Both the position numbers and the translations under genes were made by a program. A stretch of DNA of 64,000 nt from the NCBI RefSeq assembly GCF_003202035.1, contig NZ_QJKC01000010.1, positions 62,001 to 126,000 on the forward strand, given 5' to 3'. Positions 9,091-19,827 of this stretch are shown in pieces. The notes below the pieces were generated by a model, which was not told where the DNA came from, did not search any database, and was given only the letters and a program-made list of their open reading frames with translations. The DNA comes from Aquitalea magnusonii. GTDB taxonomy: Bacteria; Pseudomonadota; Gammaproteobacteria; Burkholderiales; Chromobacteriaceae. Every line of letters starts with the position of its first letter. Positions within the stretch are counted from its first letter, which is position 1.

Positions 9091-10169
9091 ACGCTTTCTC
9101 CCAGTACCACATCCACCGCATCCAGCACTTGTTGCAGGCTGATCAGGTTCAGGCATTCGCTGTTCCAGCCGCCGCCGCAACCGGCATTGCCACAGGGCCG
9201 GCAAGCGACCTTGGCGGCCACCACCCGATGCGGCACTTGCCACGGCCCCCACTCGATGTCGCCCGATGGGCCGAACAGTGCCACACAAGGCGTTTTCATC
9301 GCCGAGGCGATGTGCATGGGCACCGAATCCACCCCGATATACAGGCGGGCATGGTCGATGGCTGCCGCCAGTTCCTTCAGGGTAAGCTGCCCCGCCAGGC
9401 TGGCGACAGGGCTGGTCAGACGCGACTGGATATCACCCAGCATGGCCATTTCATCCGGACTGGGGGCGGCAGTCAGCAGTACCTTGAGTCCGCGTTGCTG
9501 CAGGGTGTTGATCAGCGCCGCCATGTTTTCCACCGTCCAGCTTTTGAACAGCCAGCGTGAGGTGGGGTGGACCAGAATGTACTGCCCGGCTTGCAAGCCT
9601 TGTTGTTCCAGCTTGGCCGCCAGCGTGGCCTCGGCATTGTGGCCGGGAACCAGAGTCAATGCACGCTGCTCAGCTGAGGGATACACACCAATGCGGCGTA
9701 GCGCATCCAGATGGATTTCAATGGTATGGCGGCGGTTGCCCGGCACCTGCAAGTAGCGGTGGGTAAAGCTGTTGCGAAACAGCTTGCCATAGTGGCCATC
9801 CGGCCCCACCGACCAGCGCGGTGACAGCAGGCGCACCAGCCAGGCGCCGCGCTTGTGTTCGGTCAGGGTAATCACCAGGTCGTAACGACGCTGGCGCAAT
9901 TGGGTCAGCAAGCCCAGTTCGGCCTTGCACTGGCCGAACAAGCCCAGCTTTTTCCAGTTGCGATCTATGGTATGCAACTGGCTGATGGCCGGATGCAGGC
10001 TGAGCATTTCCTGCGTGTCGCGATAGACCAGTGCATCGATTTCCAGATGCGGAGCCTGCTGCTTCAGCACGGTAAATACCGGAGAAGTCAGCAGGACATC
10101 CCCATGATGGCGCAGTTTGATGACCAAGACGCGCCGTACCTGGTTCAGATCGATGGAATCGTTAAGCAT
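9087..10169 (-). CDS. LPS heptosyltransferase III-like protein (WaaQ family)
   Basis: A family 9 transferase of about 360 residues. RVLVIKLRHHGDVLLTSPVF near the N-terminus is the signature of WaaQ-type heptosyltransferases, and YILVHPTSRWLFKSW and YIGVDSVPMHIASAM with LFGPSGD mark the donor site. The start is taken at the ATG MLNDSID (10169); the 14 extra upstream codons look non-coding. WaaQ adds a side-branch heptose to the inner core in enteric bacteria; here the exact linkage is unknown. It is the first gene of the minus-strand LPS run, only 22 bp from the end of ptsI and just after the ptsI terminator. Confidence 0.88.
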   Translation of the reverse strand: MLNDSIDLNQVRRVLVIKLRHHGDVLLTSPVFTVLKQQAPHLEIDALVYRDTQEMLSLHPAISQLHTIDRNWKKLGLFGQCKAELGLLTQLRQRRYDLVITLTEHKRGAWLVRLLSPRWSVGPDGHYGKLFRNSFTHRYLQVPGNRRHTIEIHLDALRRIGVYPSAEQRALTLVPGHNAEATLAAKLEQQGLQAGQYILVHPTSRWLFKSWTVENMAALINTLQQRGLKVLLTAAPSPDEMAMLGDIQSRLTSPVASLAGQLTLKELAAAIDHARLYIGVDSVPMHIASAMKTPCVALFGPSGDIEWGPWQVPHRVVAAKVACRPCGNAGCGGGWNSECLNLISLQQVLDAVDVVLGESV

Positions 10170-10178
10170 AGATAAGGT

Positions 10179-10204
10179 AAAAAAAGCCGGATCAGGCATC
10201 CGGC
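10179..10204 (-). terminator. Intrinsic terminator containing the ptsI stop codon
   Basis: A 7-bp stem (GCCGGAT at 10186-10192 with ATCCGGC at 10198-10204) and a 5-nt loop, followed on the minus strand by seven T. The last three codons of ptsI form one arm. The TGA stop (10192-10194) straddles the loop and stem. Confidence 0.85.
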
Positions 10205-11931
10205 TCGACATTCAGCAGTTGCAAAAGATCGGCGATTTTATCAGGGTCTTCGGATCGAAGCATGCGCCCCGCAATGGGCGCGATATCGTCCAGATGGGTG
10301 TTGAGCACCATGCGTTTCACCGCCAGCAGGCTGGCCGGATGCATGGAGAACCTGCGCAGGCCCATGCCCAGCAGCAGGCGGGTCAGGCGCGGGTCGCCCG
10401 CCATTTCGCCGCATACCGACACCGGCACCCCACCCTTGATGCCGGTGCGGATGGTATGCAGGATCAGCTTGAGCACGGCCGGATGCACCGGGTCGTACAG
10501 GTGGCTGACCGAATCGTCGTTACGGTCGATAGCCAGGGTGTACTGGATCAGGTCGTTGGTGCCGATGGACAGGAAATCCACATGCTTGATGAAACTGCCC
10601 ACCACCAGCGCGGCGGAGGGGATTTCAATCATCGCCCCCACTTCCACATGCTCGTCGAAAGGCAGGCCTTCTTCGTGCAGCTCCTGCTTGGCGTAATCCA
10701 GCTGGGCAATGGACTGCTTGAGTTCGCCCAGTGAATTGAGCATGGGGAACAGGATCTTGACCTTGCCGTAATGCGAGGCACGCAACAGCGCGCGCAACTG
10801 GGCACGGAACATCAAGGGTTCGGCCAGACACAGGCGGATGCCGGTCAGGCCCAGCGCCGGGTTATCGGCCACATCGTGGTTCAGCCACTTGGGATTCTTG
10901 TCGGCCCCCAGGTCCATGGTGCGGATGGTGACCGGCAGGCCTTTCATGTCTTCGGCCACCTTGCGGTAAGCCTCGAACTGTTCGTCCTCGGTAGGCAGGG
11001 TGTCACGGCCCAGAAACAGGAATTCGCTGCGAAACAGGCCGACGCCCACCGCACCGGACCCCTTCACCACCTCCACATCCTGCGGCAATTCGATATTGGC
11101 CAGCAGTTCGATCACCGTGCCATCTTTGGTTTTGGCATCGGATTTGCGGATGGACGACAGCTTGCGCTTGGCATCGCGCCAGGCACGCTGGCGGCGGCGG
11201 TATTCGCTGAGCACCAGCTCATCCGGGTTGACGATCAGCACACCCTGCTGACCATCGACGATGATCTGTTCTTCTTCGCGGATCAGCTCGCGTGCGTGGT
11301 GCAGCGCAATGACCGAGGGCAGGTCGAGGCTGCGCCCCAGAATGGCGGTATGCGAGGTGGCACCGCCGACGTCGGTGACGAAGGCGGCGAAGTTGGAATC
11401 CTTGAAATACACCATGTCGGCCGGCGACAGGTCGTGCGCCACCAGAATGGTATCGTCCAGCAGATCGCCGGGAGCCGGCAATTGCGGGGCGTGGCCGTCC
11501 AGGTTCTTGAAAATGCGTTCCACCACCTGCAGCACATCGTTTTTGCGCTCGCGCAGGTAGTCTTCTTCGATGGCGTCGAACTGCTCGACCAGCAGGTCAC
11601 ACTGCAGCTTCAGCGCCCATTCGGCATTGCAGCGCTGCTTTTCAATGATTTCGCGTGGTTCGCGCGAGATGGTGACATCGCCCAGCAGCATGATGTGCAA
11701 GGACAGGAAGGCGCCCAGCTCGGCCGGTGCATTTTCCGGGATGCTCCCCCACAGCATTTCCAGCTCTTTGCGCGTGGCGCGCACCGCCTCGTCGAAGCGC
11801 GCCATCTCGGCCGGGATGTCTGCGTCCTCCAGGCCGTAATGCGCCACATCGTCCATGCTGCGCGAGATGAGATGGGCCCGGCCAATTGCGATGCCGCCAC
11901 CAATGGCCACACCATGCAGGGTGATATTCAT
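10192..11931 (-). CDS. ptsI: Phosphoenolpyruvate-protein phosphotransferase (enzyme I)
   Basis: Takes phosphate from PEP and passes it to HPr; cytoplasmic. The phosphorylated histidine is His194 in DVGGATSHTAIL. The PEP-binding barrel shows LFRSEFLFL, GIRLCL, EVGAMIEIPSAA, DFLSIGTNDLIQYTLA and the active-site CGEMAGD. At 579 aa it is full length. A strong ribosome site (GAGGAGGGG) precedes the ATG. It lies 29 bp after the HPr gene in an EIIA-HPr-EI operon without any sugar permease, so its role is likely regulatory or serves permeases elsewhere. Confidence 0.97.
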   Translation of the reverse strand: MNITLHGVAIGGGIAIGRAHLISRSMDDVAHYGLEDADIPAEMARFDEAVRATRKELEMLWGSIPENAPAELGAFLSLHIMLLGDVTISREPREIIEKQRCNAEWALKLQCDLLVEQFDAIEEDYLRERKNDVLQVVERIFKNLDGHAPQLPAPGDLLDDTILVAHDLSPADMVYFKDSNFAAFVTDVGGATSHTAILGRSLDLPSVIALHHARELIREEEQIIVDGQQGVLIVNPDELVLSEYRRRQRAWRDAKRKLSSIRKSDAKTKDGTVIELLANIELPQDVEVVKGSGAVGVGLFRSEFLFLGRDTLPTEDEQFEAYRKVAEDMKGLPVTIRTMDLGADKNPKWLNHDVADNPALGLTGIRLCLAEPLMFRAQLRALLRASHYGKVKILFPMLNSLGELKQSIAQLDYAKQELHEEGLPFDEHVEVGAMIEIPSAALVVGSFIKHVDFLSIGTNDLIQYTLAIDRNDDSVSHLYDPVHPAVLKLILHTIRTGIKGGVPVSVCGEMAGDPRLTRLLLGMGLRRFSMHPASLLAVKRMVLNTHLDDIAPIAGRMLRSEDPDKIADLLQLLNVEPDA

Positions 11932-11960
11932 CGTCCCATCCCCTCCTCAAGCGGGCTGAT

Positions 11961-12230
11961 TCATTCAGCCTCGTCAAACCGGTTGTTGATCAGTGCCACC
12001 AGCGCATCCAGCGCTTCCTGTTCATCAGGACCTTCCACATCCAGCTCGATGGTGGAGCCCTTGGCCGCAGCCAGCATCATCACCCCCATGATGCTCTTGC
12101 CATTGACGCGGCGGCCATTGCGGGCAATGCCCACATCGCTCTTGAAGCGGCTGGCAAGCTGGGTGAATTTACTCGATGCGCGAGCATGCAGGCCAAGTTT
12201 ATTGATAATTTGTATTTCAACGCGCAGCAT
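11961..12230 (-). CDS. ptsH: Phosphocarrier protein HPr
   Basis: An 89-residue phosphocarrier between enzyme I and EIIA. His15 lies in KLGLHARAS, and Ser46 lies in VNGKSIMGVM, the context recognised by HPr kinase in bacteria that have HprK. The ATG at 12230 gives the normal HPr length; longer open frame upstream is the overlap with the EIIA gene. The start overlaps the EIIA stop by 14 bp, which suggests coupled translation. Confidence 0.96.
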   Translation of the reverse strand: MLRVEIQIINKLGLHARASSKFTQLASRFKSDVGIARNGRRVNGKSIMGVMMLAAAKGSTIELDVEGPDEQEALDALVALINNRFDEAE

Positions 12231-12624
12231 TACCGTCCCCCGGTAGAATATAAAGCACACCTTCCAGCCCGCCGGTAATGGCCTTGCTGACCACGATCTC
12301 CAGTGGCTGGCTGCTATAGCTGAGCGCTCGCACCAGCATGGGCAGGCTGACGCCGGCAACGGCCTCGACCTTGCCCGGATTGATCAGCCGGCTGGCGATA
12401 TTGGATGGCGTGCCGCCATACATATCTGTCAACACCACCACGCCATCGCCCTGTTCCAGGCGTGCCACCAGCGCAGCGGCTTCGACCAGTTTCTGATCCG
12501 GATCCTCGGTTTTTTCCACCGCCAGCGTGGCGATATTGTCCGGGTCCCGTCCCAATACGTGCCGGGCGCAGTCCAGTAGACAGGCGCCCAGATTGCCATG
12601 TGATATGACTAGTACACCAACCAT
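12217..12624 (-). CDS. PTS EIIA component, mannose family
   Basis: A 135-residue EIIA of the mannose/fructose family. The phosphorylation site is His9 in VLVISHGNLG, and the second conserved block VVLTDMYGGTPSNIA lies near residue 64. No EIIB, IIC or IID partner is encoded nearby. The gene heads the EIIA-HPr-EI operon, a layout known in betaproteobacteria and linked to regulation rather than sugar uptake. The exact output of this phosphorelay cannot be read here. Confidence 0.94.
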   Translation of the reverse strand: MVGVLVISHGNLGACLLDCARHVLGRDPDNIATLAVEKTEDPDQKLVEAAALVARLEQGDGVVVLTDMYGGTPSNIASRLINPGKVEAVAGVSLPMLVRALSYSSQPLEIVVSKAITGGLEGVLYILPGDGNAAR

Positions 12625-12683
12625 GCCCGAGTCTTCTTGTCCGTAACGGTTATTGGCACACAGCAGGTTTTATCCCGCTGTAC

Positions 12684-14105
12684 TCATGTCTGCGGCGAAT
12701 CCGCCATTGTAGCAGGCCCGTTTTCCACCCGCCGGTACCAGGCCAGTTTATCCGCCAGCGTGACCACGCTGCCCACTATGATAAGCGCAGGCGAGGCAAC
12801 GCCATAGGAAGAAATCAATGCCGGCAGGCTGCTCAGGGTGCCGGTCAGCGTCCGCTGCCGTGCCGTGGTGGCCCATTCGATCACCGCCACCGGGGTATCT
12901 GCCGGCTTGCCATGCTGGATGAAGGCGGCACACAGCTCCGCCGCCATGGTCAGCCCCATGTACACCACCACGGTCTGATCCGGGCGGGTGAGTGCCGGCC
13001 AGTCCAGATTGATGCTGCCATCTTTCTTGTGGCCGGTGACAAAGGTGACCGACTGGGCATGGTCGCGGTGGGTCAAGGGTATACCGGCATAGCTGGCCGC
13101 GCCATTTGCCGAGGTAATGCCCGGTACCACCTCAAACGGAATGCCATGCTCGGCCAGGGTTTCGATTTCCTCGCCGCCGCGGCCGAAGGTAAAGGGATCG
13201 CCCCCCTTCAGGCGCAGCACCCGCTTGCCTTCGCTGGCCAATCTTACCATCAGCAGATTGATGTCTTCCTGCGGCAGGCTGTGGTTGGCACGGGCCTTGC
13301 CCACATAAATGCGCTCGGCGTCGCGCCGTACCAGCTCCAGCAATTCCCGAGCCACCAGGTTGTCATGCAAGACCACGTCGGCCTGCTGCATCAGGCGCAG
13401 TGCGCGGAAGGTGAGCAGGTCCGGATTGCCGGGACCGGCTCCCACCAGGTAGACCGCGCCACTGGGCGTGTCCTGGGTGCTGGCCAGCCGCTTTTCCATT
13501 TCCTGACAGGCGGCTTCTTCACGGCCATTCATCACGGCTTCGGCCACCGGGCCTTCCAGCACGGATTCCCAGAAGGCGCGGCGCGCTTCCACATCGCCGA
13601 AACGGGCTTTCACCTTGTCGCGAAAGCGCGCGGAAAAGGCGGCCAGCAGGCCGAAACCGGCCGGGATGATGCTTTCCAGCCGGGCACGCACCAGCCGCGC
13701 CAGCACCGGGACCGCCCCGCCGGAAGAGACGGCGATCACCAGCGGCGAACGGTCGATGATGGCTGGCGTGATGTAGGTCGACAATTCCGGATCATCCACC
13801 ACATTCACCGGAATATTGTGAGCCTGGGCTGCGGCGGAAACCTGCTGATTCACCGCGCGCTGGTCGGTGGCGGCCACCACCAGCCGCATGCCGGCAACCT
13901 GCTCGGAAGCGAAATACCCTGGCAACCAGTGCAGGCTGCCCTGCTGCGCCATTTCGCCCAGTTCGGCGGTCAGCTCAGGCGCAACCACGGTGATGCGGGC
14001 AGCGGCCGCCTTGAGCAGACGAATCTTGCGCAAGGCGACATCGCCTCCCCCCACCACCAGGCAGGGCGCATCCTGCAGCTTCAGAAAAATCGGAAAGTAA
14101 TCCAT
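12684..14105 (-). CDS. cysG: Siroheme synthase, trifunctional
   Basis: Makes siroheme from uroporphyrinogen III for sulfite and nitrite reductases. The N-terminal dehydrogenase/ferrochelatase part has the NAD site VVGGGDVALRK, Asp104 in NVVDDPEL and Ser128 in AVSSGGAVPVLAR. The C-terminal methyltransferase part (from about 216) has VGAGPGNPDLLT, LKGGDPFTFGRGGEE, VVPGITSA and GIPLTHRD. At 473 aa it matches fused CysG. The ATG at 14105 is chosen because MDYFPIFLKL is the conserved N-terminus; ten codons upstream are not needed. No cysteine-pathway genes are adjacent. Confidence 0.96.
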   Translation of the reverse strand: MDYFPIFLKLQDAPCLVVGGGDVALRKIRLLKAAAARITVVAPELTAELGEMAQQGSLHWLPGYFASEQVAGMRLVVAATDQRAVNQQVSAAAQAHNIPVNVVDDPELSTYITPAIIDRSPLVIAVSSGGAVPVLARLVRARLESIIPAGFGLLAAFSARFRDKVKARFGDVEARRAFWESVLEGPVAEAVMNGREEAACQEMEKRLASTQDTPSGAVYLVGAGPGNPDLLTFRALRLMQQADVVLHDNLVARELLELVRRDAERIYVGKARANHSLPQEDINLLMVRLASEGKRVLRLKGGDPFTFGRGGEEIETLAEHGIPFEVVPGITSANGAASYAGIPLTHRDHAQSVTFVTGHKKDGSINLDWPALTRPDQTVVVYMGLTMAAELCAAFIQHGKPADTPVAVIEWATTARQRTLTGTLSSLPALISSYGVASPALIIVGSVVTLADKLAWYRRVENGPATMADSPQT

Positions 14106-14379
14106 GCATCGCTCCACAAGCAATGGCCACAGCATACTTTATTTGTTGCATAAAAACGACGAGCGGCCGGCACTCTGCCTGATTTTCGTCATCACATCTT
14201 TGCGGCGAAATGCCATGATGGAATGAAGCACTGCCCACACAGCCGTGCCAAGGGTCGCCGCGGCAGACCGTCTGCGGGCTGCGGCAGGAGCGGTGCAAGG
14301 CCAGCGCGGGATGGGCTTGGCCGGTGCGGGCACTCGGCAAGAGATAAACAGCGCAACTTCAGGAAGCGGCGGGTACTCA

Positions 14380-16683
14380 TTGAATATCTTCAGATCGACA
14401 TGCAGCAGAACAGGCTACGGCACGGTCTTGATACTGGCGCTGGGCAGCCCGCTGGCCTGGGCGGGCGAACTGCCTCACGCCACCTGGGACTGGCCGCTGG
14501 CCAGTCTGCTCGGTGCTGCGGCCGGGATCTGGCTGGGCAGCCTGTGGCAGCGACGCCGCCAGGAGCAAGAGCAGGCAGATACCCTGCGCTTTCTGGTGGG
14601 ACACTCCAGCGCCGCGCTGCTGGCACTGGACGGACAAGGCCAGTTGCAAGCAGCCGGACAGGGCTGCGCCTCCCTCTTCGGGCGGCAACCGCGTAGCCTG
14701 GAGGACTGTGGCCTGCCGCCGGCGCTGTGCCAGGCATTGCAACAGCAGACTGCCTTGCTGGCACCTCCGCAGCATGTCGAACTGCAGGATGCACAGGGCC
14801 GCACCCGCCAGCTCGGTCTGCAGCACATCGTGCTGCCGGCCGGCAGAGCACCGGGCAACTGGCGACTGCTGCTGTTGCACGATGCCGGCGAGGAAGGCCG
14901 CCCGGTGCAACTGGGCAATGCCATCAGCACGGTATTGCAAGGCACGCGCATCGGCCTGTGCGAATTCGACCTGGGCAAACAGCAGGTCAGCTGTTCGCCC
15001 GGCTCGCTGCACAAGCTGCTGGGGCTGGATGCGCAGCTGGAAAAAATGAGCCTGGACGACTGGCTGCAGCTGCTGCATCCGGAAGACCGCCCCTTGCTGG
15101 AAAACGCCCTGCAGGCAGCCTGCCATCACCCGGCCACCAGCCATAGCCTGGAATGCCGCATGCGGCACGCCGACCAGCATTGGGAATGGCTGGAGCAGAA
15201 TCTGCAAGCCGATCCGCAAGCGGGCGACGGCGCCATCGTGCTGGCGCTCAATCAGGTCATCACCGCGCGCAAGCTGGCCGAGGCCGCCATGCGGCGGCGC
15301 GAACAGGAGTTCCGCACCCTGGTGGAAAACTCCACCGACATCATCGCCCGCTACGATCTGGAACTGCGCTGCCAGTTCATCAATCGCAGCGTCAGCCGTT
15401 ACTCGCCGCTGATCCGCGATGAGCATATCGGCAAAACCGTGGGCGAAAAGGGCTGGCCGGCCGATGTGGTTGCGCTGTTCGAGTCGCAATGCCGGCAATT
15501 GATCGACACCTGGGAGCCACGCTGCTTCGAAATGGAGCTGCTGGCGCATAACCGGCGCTATATTTTCGAAACCCGGCTGTTTCCCGAGTTCGACAGCAAT
15601 GGCAAGCTCACCAGCATTCTGTCGGTGGACCGGGAAATTACCGACACCCGCCAGGCCAATCGTCTGCTGAGCGAAGAAAATGCGGTGATGGAGATGATCG
15701 CCTCCAATCAGCCGCTGCAAGACACGCTGGCGCAGATCTGCACCATGATCGAATCCCAGCTCACCGGCGGCTTGTGTTCGGTGATGCTGCTGACCGAAGA
15801 TGGCCAGCACCTGCATGTTGCCTCCGGCAACAGCCTGCCAGCAGGCTACAGCGCACATATTGAAGGCATTGCCATCGGCCCCGAGGTCGGCTCCTGCGGC
15901 ACCGCGGCCTACTGGAAGCGCACCATCATCGTCGAGGACATGGAAAATAGCCCGCTGTGGCAGCCCTATCTGGACTTTGTCCGGCCCTACCGGCTGCGCG
16001 CCTGCTGGTCGACGCCACTGTTCAGCAGCACGCGCGAGCTGCTGGGCACCTTTGCCATTTACTACACCGAGCCGCGCACGCCCAACCCCGATGAAATGCG
16101 GCTGGTTTATCGCAGCTCACACATCACCGCCATTGCCCTGCAGCGTGACATCCACGAGAAAAAGCTGTTCCAGCTGGCCACCAAGGACGAACTGACCCGG
16201 CTGGACAACCGCCGTCACTTTCTGGAGCAGGCCGAGCGTGACATCAAGCGCAGCCAGCGCTACCAGCAGCCGATGGCCGTGCTGATGATGGACCTGGACC
16301 ATTTCAAGAACATCAACGACCAGTACGGCCATGCCGCCGGTGATCAGGTCATCACCCACTTCGCCACGCTGTGCCGTGAGGTGCTGCGCACCTCGGACCT
16401 GACCGGACGACTGGGTGGCGAGGAGTTTGCCGCCCTGCTGCCCAATACCGAAGGCAGCGCTGCGCTGGCGGCGGCCGAACGGATACGCGAGGCGGTCAGC
16501 CAGAGCCGGGTCGAAGTCAACGGGCAGCAGATCCACTACACCGTCAGCGTGGGGCTGTCCTTGCTGCGCAGTACGGATCTGCATGTGGATGACCCGCTGA
16601 AGCGGGCCGACAAGCTGCTGTATCAGGCCAAACACCTGGGACGCAACCGGGTTTGCCATGACCTGCCGCCGGCGCTGGATTAA
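14380..16683 (+). CDS. Membrane-anchored PAS-PAS-GAF-GGDEF diguanylate cyclase
   Basis: Probably makes cyclic di-GMP from two GTP. The N-terminus has a signal-like helix (VLILALGSPLAWAGE) and a second hydrophobic stretch (WPLASLLGAAAGIWLG). Then come PAS-like blocks (about 70-330), a PAS with EQEFRTLVENSTDIIARYD, a GAF domain (about 450-590), and GGDEF with active site RLGGEEF. The product-inhibition site RTSD stands five residues before GGEEF. The start is uncertain: the frame opens with GTG at 14245, but codons before 14380 look random. TTG at 14380, right before the signal segment and with AGGAAG/GGCGGG upstream, is preferred. Confidence 0.9.
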   Translation: MNIFRSTCSRTGYGTVLILALGSPLAWAGELPHATWDWPLASLLGAAAGIWLGSLWQRRRQEQEQADTLRFLVGHSSAALLALDGQGQLQAAGQGCASLFGRQPRSLEDCGLPPALCQALQQQTALLAPPQHVELQDAQGRTRQLGLQHIVLPAGRAPGNWRLLLLHDAGEEGRPVQLGNAISTVLQGTRIGLCEFDLGKQQVSCSPGSLHKLLGLDAQLEKMSLDDWLQLLHPEDRPLLENALQAACHHPATSHSLECRMRHADQHWEWLEQNLQADPQAGDGAIVLALNQVITARKLAEAAMRRREQEFRTLVENSTDIIARYDLELRCQFINRSVSRYSPLIRDEHIGKTVGEKGWPADVVALFESQCRQLIDTWEPRCFEMELLAHNRRYIFETRLFPEFDSNGKLTSILSVDREITDTRQANRLLSEENAVMEMIASNQPLQDTLAQICTMIESQLTGGLCSVMLLTEDGQHLHVASGNSLPAGYSAHIEGIAIGPEVGSCGTAAYWKRTIIVEDMENSPLWQPYLDFVRPYRLRACWSTPLFSSTRELLGTFAIYYTEPRTPNPDEMRLVYRSSHITAIALQRDIHEKKLFQLATKDELTRLDNRRHFLEQAERDIKRSQRYQQPMAVLMMDLDHFKNINDQYGHAAGDQVITHFATLCREVLRTSDLTGRLGGEEFAALLPNTEGSAALAAAERIREAVSQSRVEVNGQQIHYTVSVGLSLLRSTDLHVDDPLKRADKLLYQAKHLGRNRVCHDLPPALD

Positions 16684-17468
16684 AATGGCGCTTTTGTCAG
16701 GCAGCCGCCCATCGTGAGTCACTGGCACACCGACTATCTGTCCCACCCGCTCTACCAGCCGCTCTGCGCGCTCATCACCAAGCTGCCTCTGGCCGACTGG
16801 CCCGGGCAGGCCGACTACGACCGGCTGCGGCAACTGGCCGCGCCAGCCGGCCTCCCCGCCGGCCTGCGCTTTTGCTGCGACCTGGAGGCAGCCGCCTACT
16901 ACGAAACCCATATTGCCGACACCGGCGAAGTGCCCACCCGCAGCGGCAACTGGCACGACTGGTTCAATGCCCTGGCCTGGCTGGCCTGGCCCTTGAGCAA
17001 GGCCGCGCTGAATGCGCGCCATGTACGCGCCATCCGCCGTGGCGAGATCCAGCGCGGGCCGCGCCGTGATGCCGCCACCTTGCTGGATGAATGCGGGATC
17101 ATCGTCGCCTGCGCCGAGCCGGCACTGGGGCAGGCGCTGGATGACATGCAATGGCAAACGCTGTTTGTGCAGCGGCGTGACGCCTGGGGGCGGCAGATCA
17201 GCGTGCATGCGCTGGGGCATGCACTGTTTGAAACCGGCCTGACACCGCATCTGGGCTGGTGCGGCAAGGCGCTGCTGCTGGCGGTGGAGCCAGACTTCTT
17301 CGCCCTGCCCGAGGCCGTGCAGCGCGAGCAACTGGACAGCCGGCTGGCCAGCATGCTGGCCGATGACGACTGGCTGGCCAGCCCGCGCCAGCTATGGCCG
17401 CTCCCCTTGCTGGGCATTCCCGGCTGGTGGCCGGATAACGAAAACCCGGCCTTCTACCAGAATACCGA

Positions 17469-19482
<2,014 letters not shown>

Positions 19483-19534
19483 TACAGGGCGGGCGCGCTG
19501 GCCTGGCCGCGCACTCGCTGATTTTCTACCTCTT

Positions 19535-19555
19535 GCGCAGCACGGATTGCTGCGC
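19535..19555 (+). other. Perfect hairpin in front of the amidotransferase-like ORF
   Basis: GCGCAGCA (19535-19542) and TGCTGCGC (19548-19555) form an 8-bp perfect stem with a CGGAT loop. The 3' arm ends just before GGGA and 14 nt before the ATG at 19570. There is no T-run, so it is not a classic terminator; it could influence translation of the small ORF. Confidence 0.5.
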
Positions 19556-19569
19556 CGGGAACAAGCTTT

Positions 19570-19827
19570 ATGTGTGGAATTGCCGGTTTCTTTTCCCGGA
19601 CCCCCGTTGCCGCGGCAACGGCCGATGCCATGTTGCTGGAACTGGCCCGGCGCGGGCCGGATGCCGCTCATCAGTTGCGGCTGGACCAGCACGGTCAGCG
19701 CGCCGCGGATGCCTTCAGCCAGGCTTACCGCCAGGGTGACAGCGCACTGGCCGAGCAGGTGCTGCAATTGCTGATTCTGGATGAAAGCCTGCAGCAGCTG
19801 GACGCGCTGCGTCGCGCCCTGCCCTAG
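19570..19827 (+). CDS. Small protein with the N-terminus of asparagine synthetase; remnant or micro-amidotransferase
   Basis: An 85-residue ORF. It opens MCGIAGFFSRTP and has ARRGPDAAH at about residue 27, exactly the start of the class II glutamine amidotransferase domain of AsnB-type enzymes, with Cys2 as the would-be nucleophile. After about residue 35 the similarity ends: the remaining 50 residues form an Ala/Gln/Leu-rich helical stretch ending DESLQQLDALRRALP. The rest of the glutaminase domain and the synthetase domain are absent. GGGA lies 9 nt before the ATG. It may be a decayed fragment or a small gene built on a reused N-terminus. Its stop codon shares CTAG with the opposing araC-type gene. 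Confidence 0.55.
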   Translation: MCGIAGFFSRTPVAAATADAMLLELARRGPDAAHQLRLDQHGQRAADAFSQAYRQGDSALAEQVLQLLILDESLQQLDALRRALP

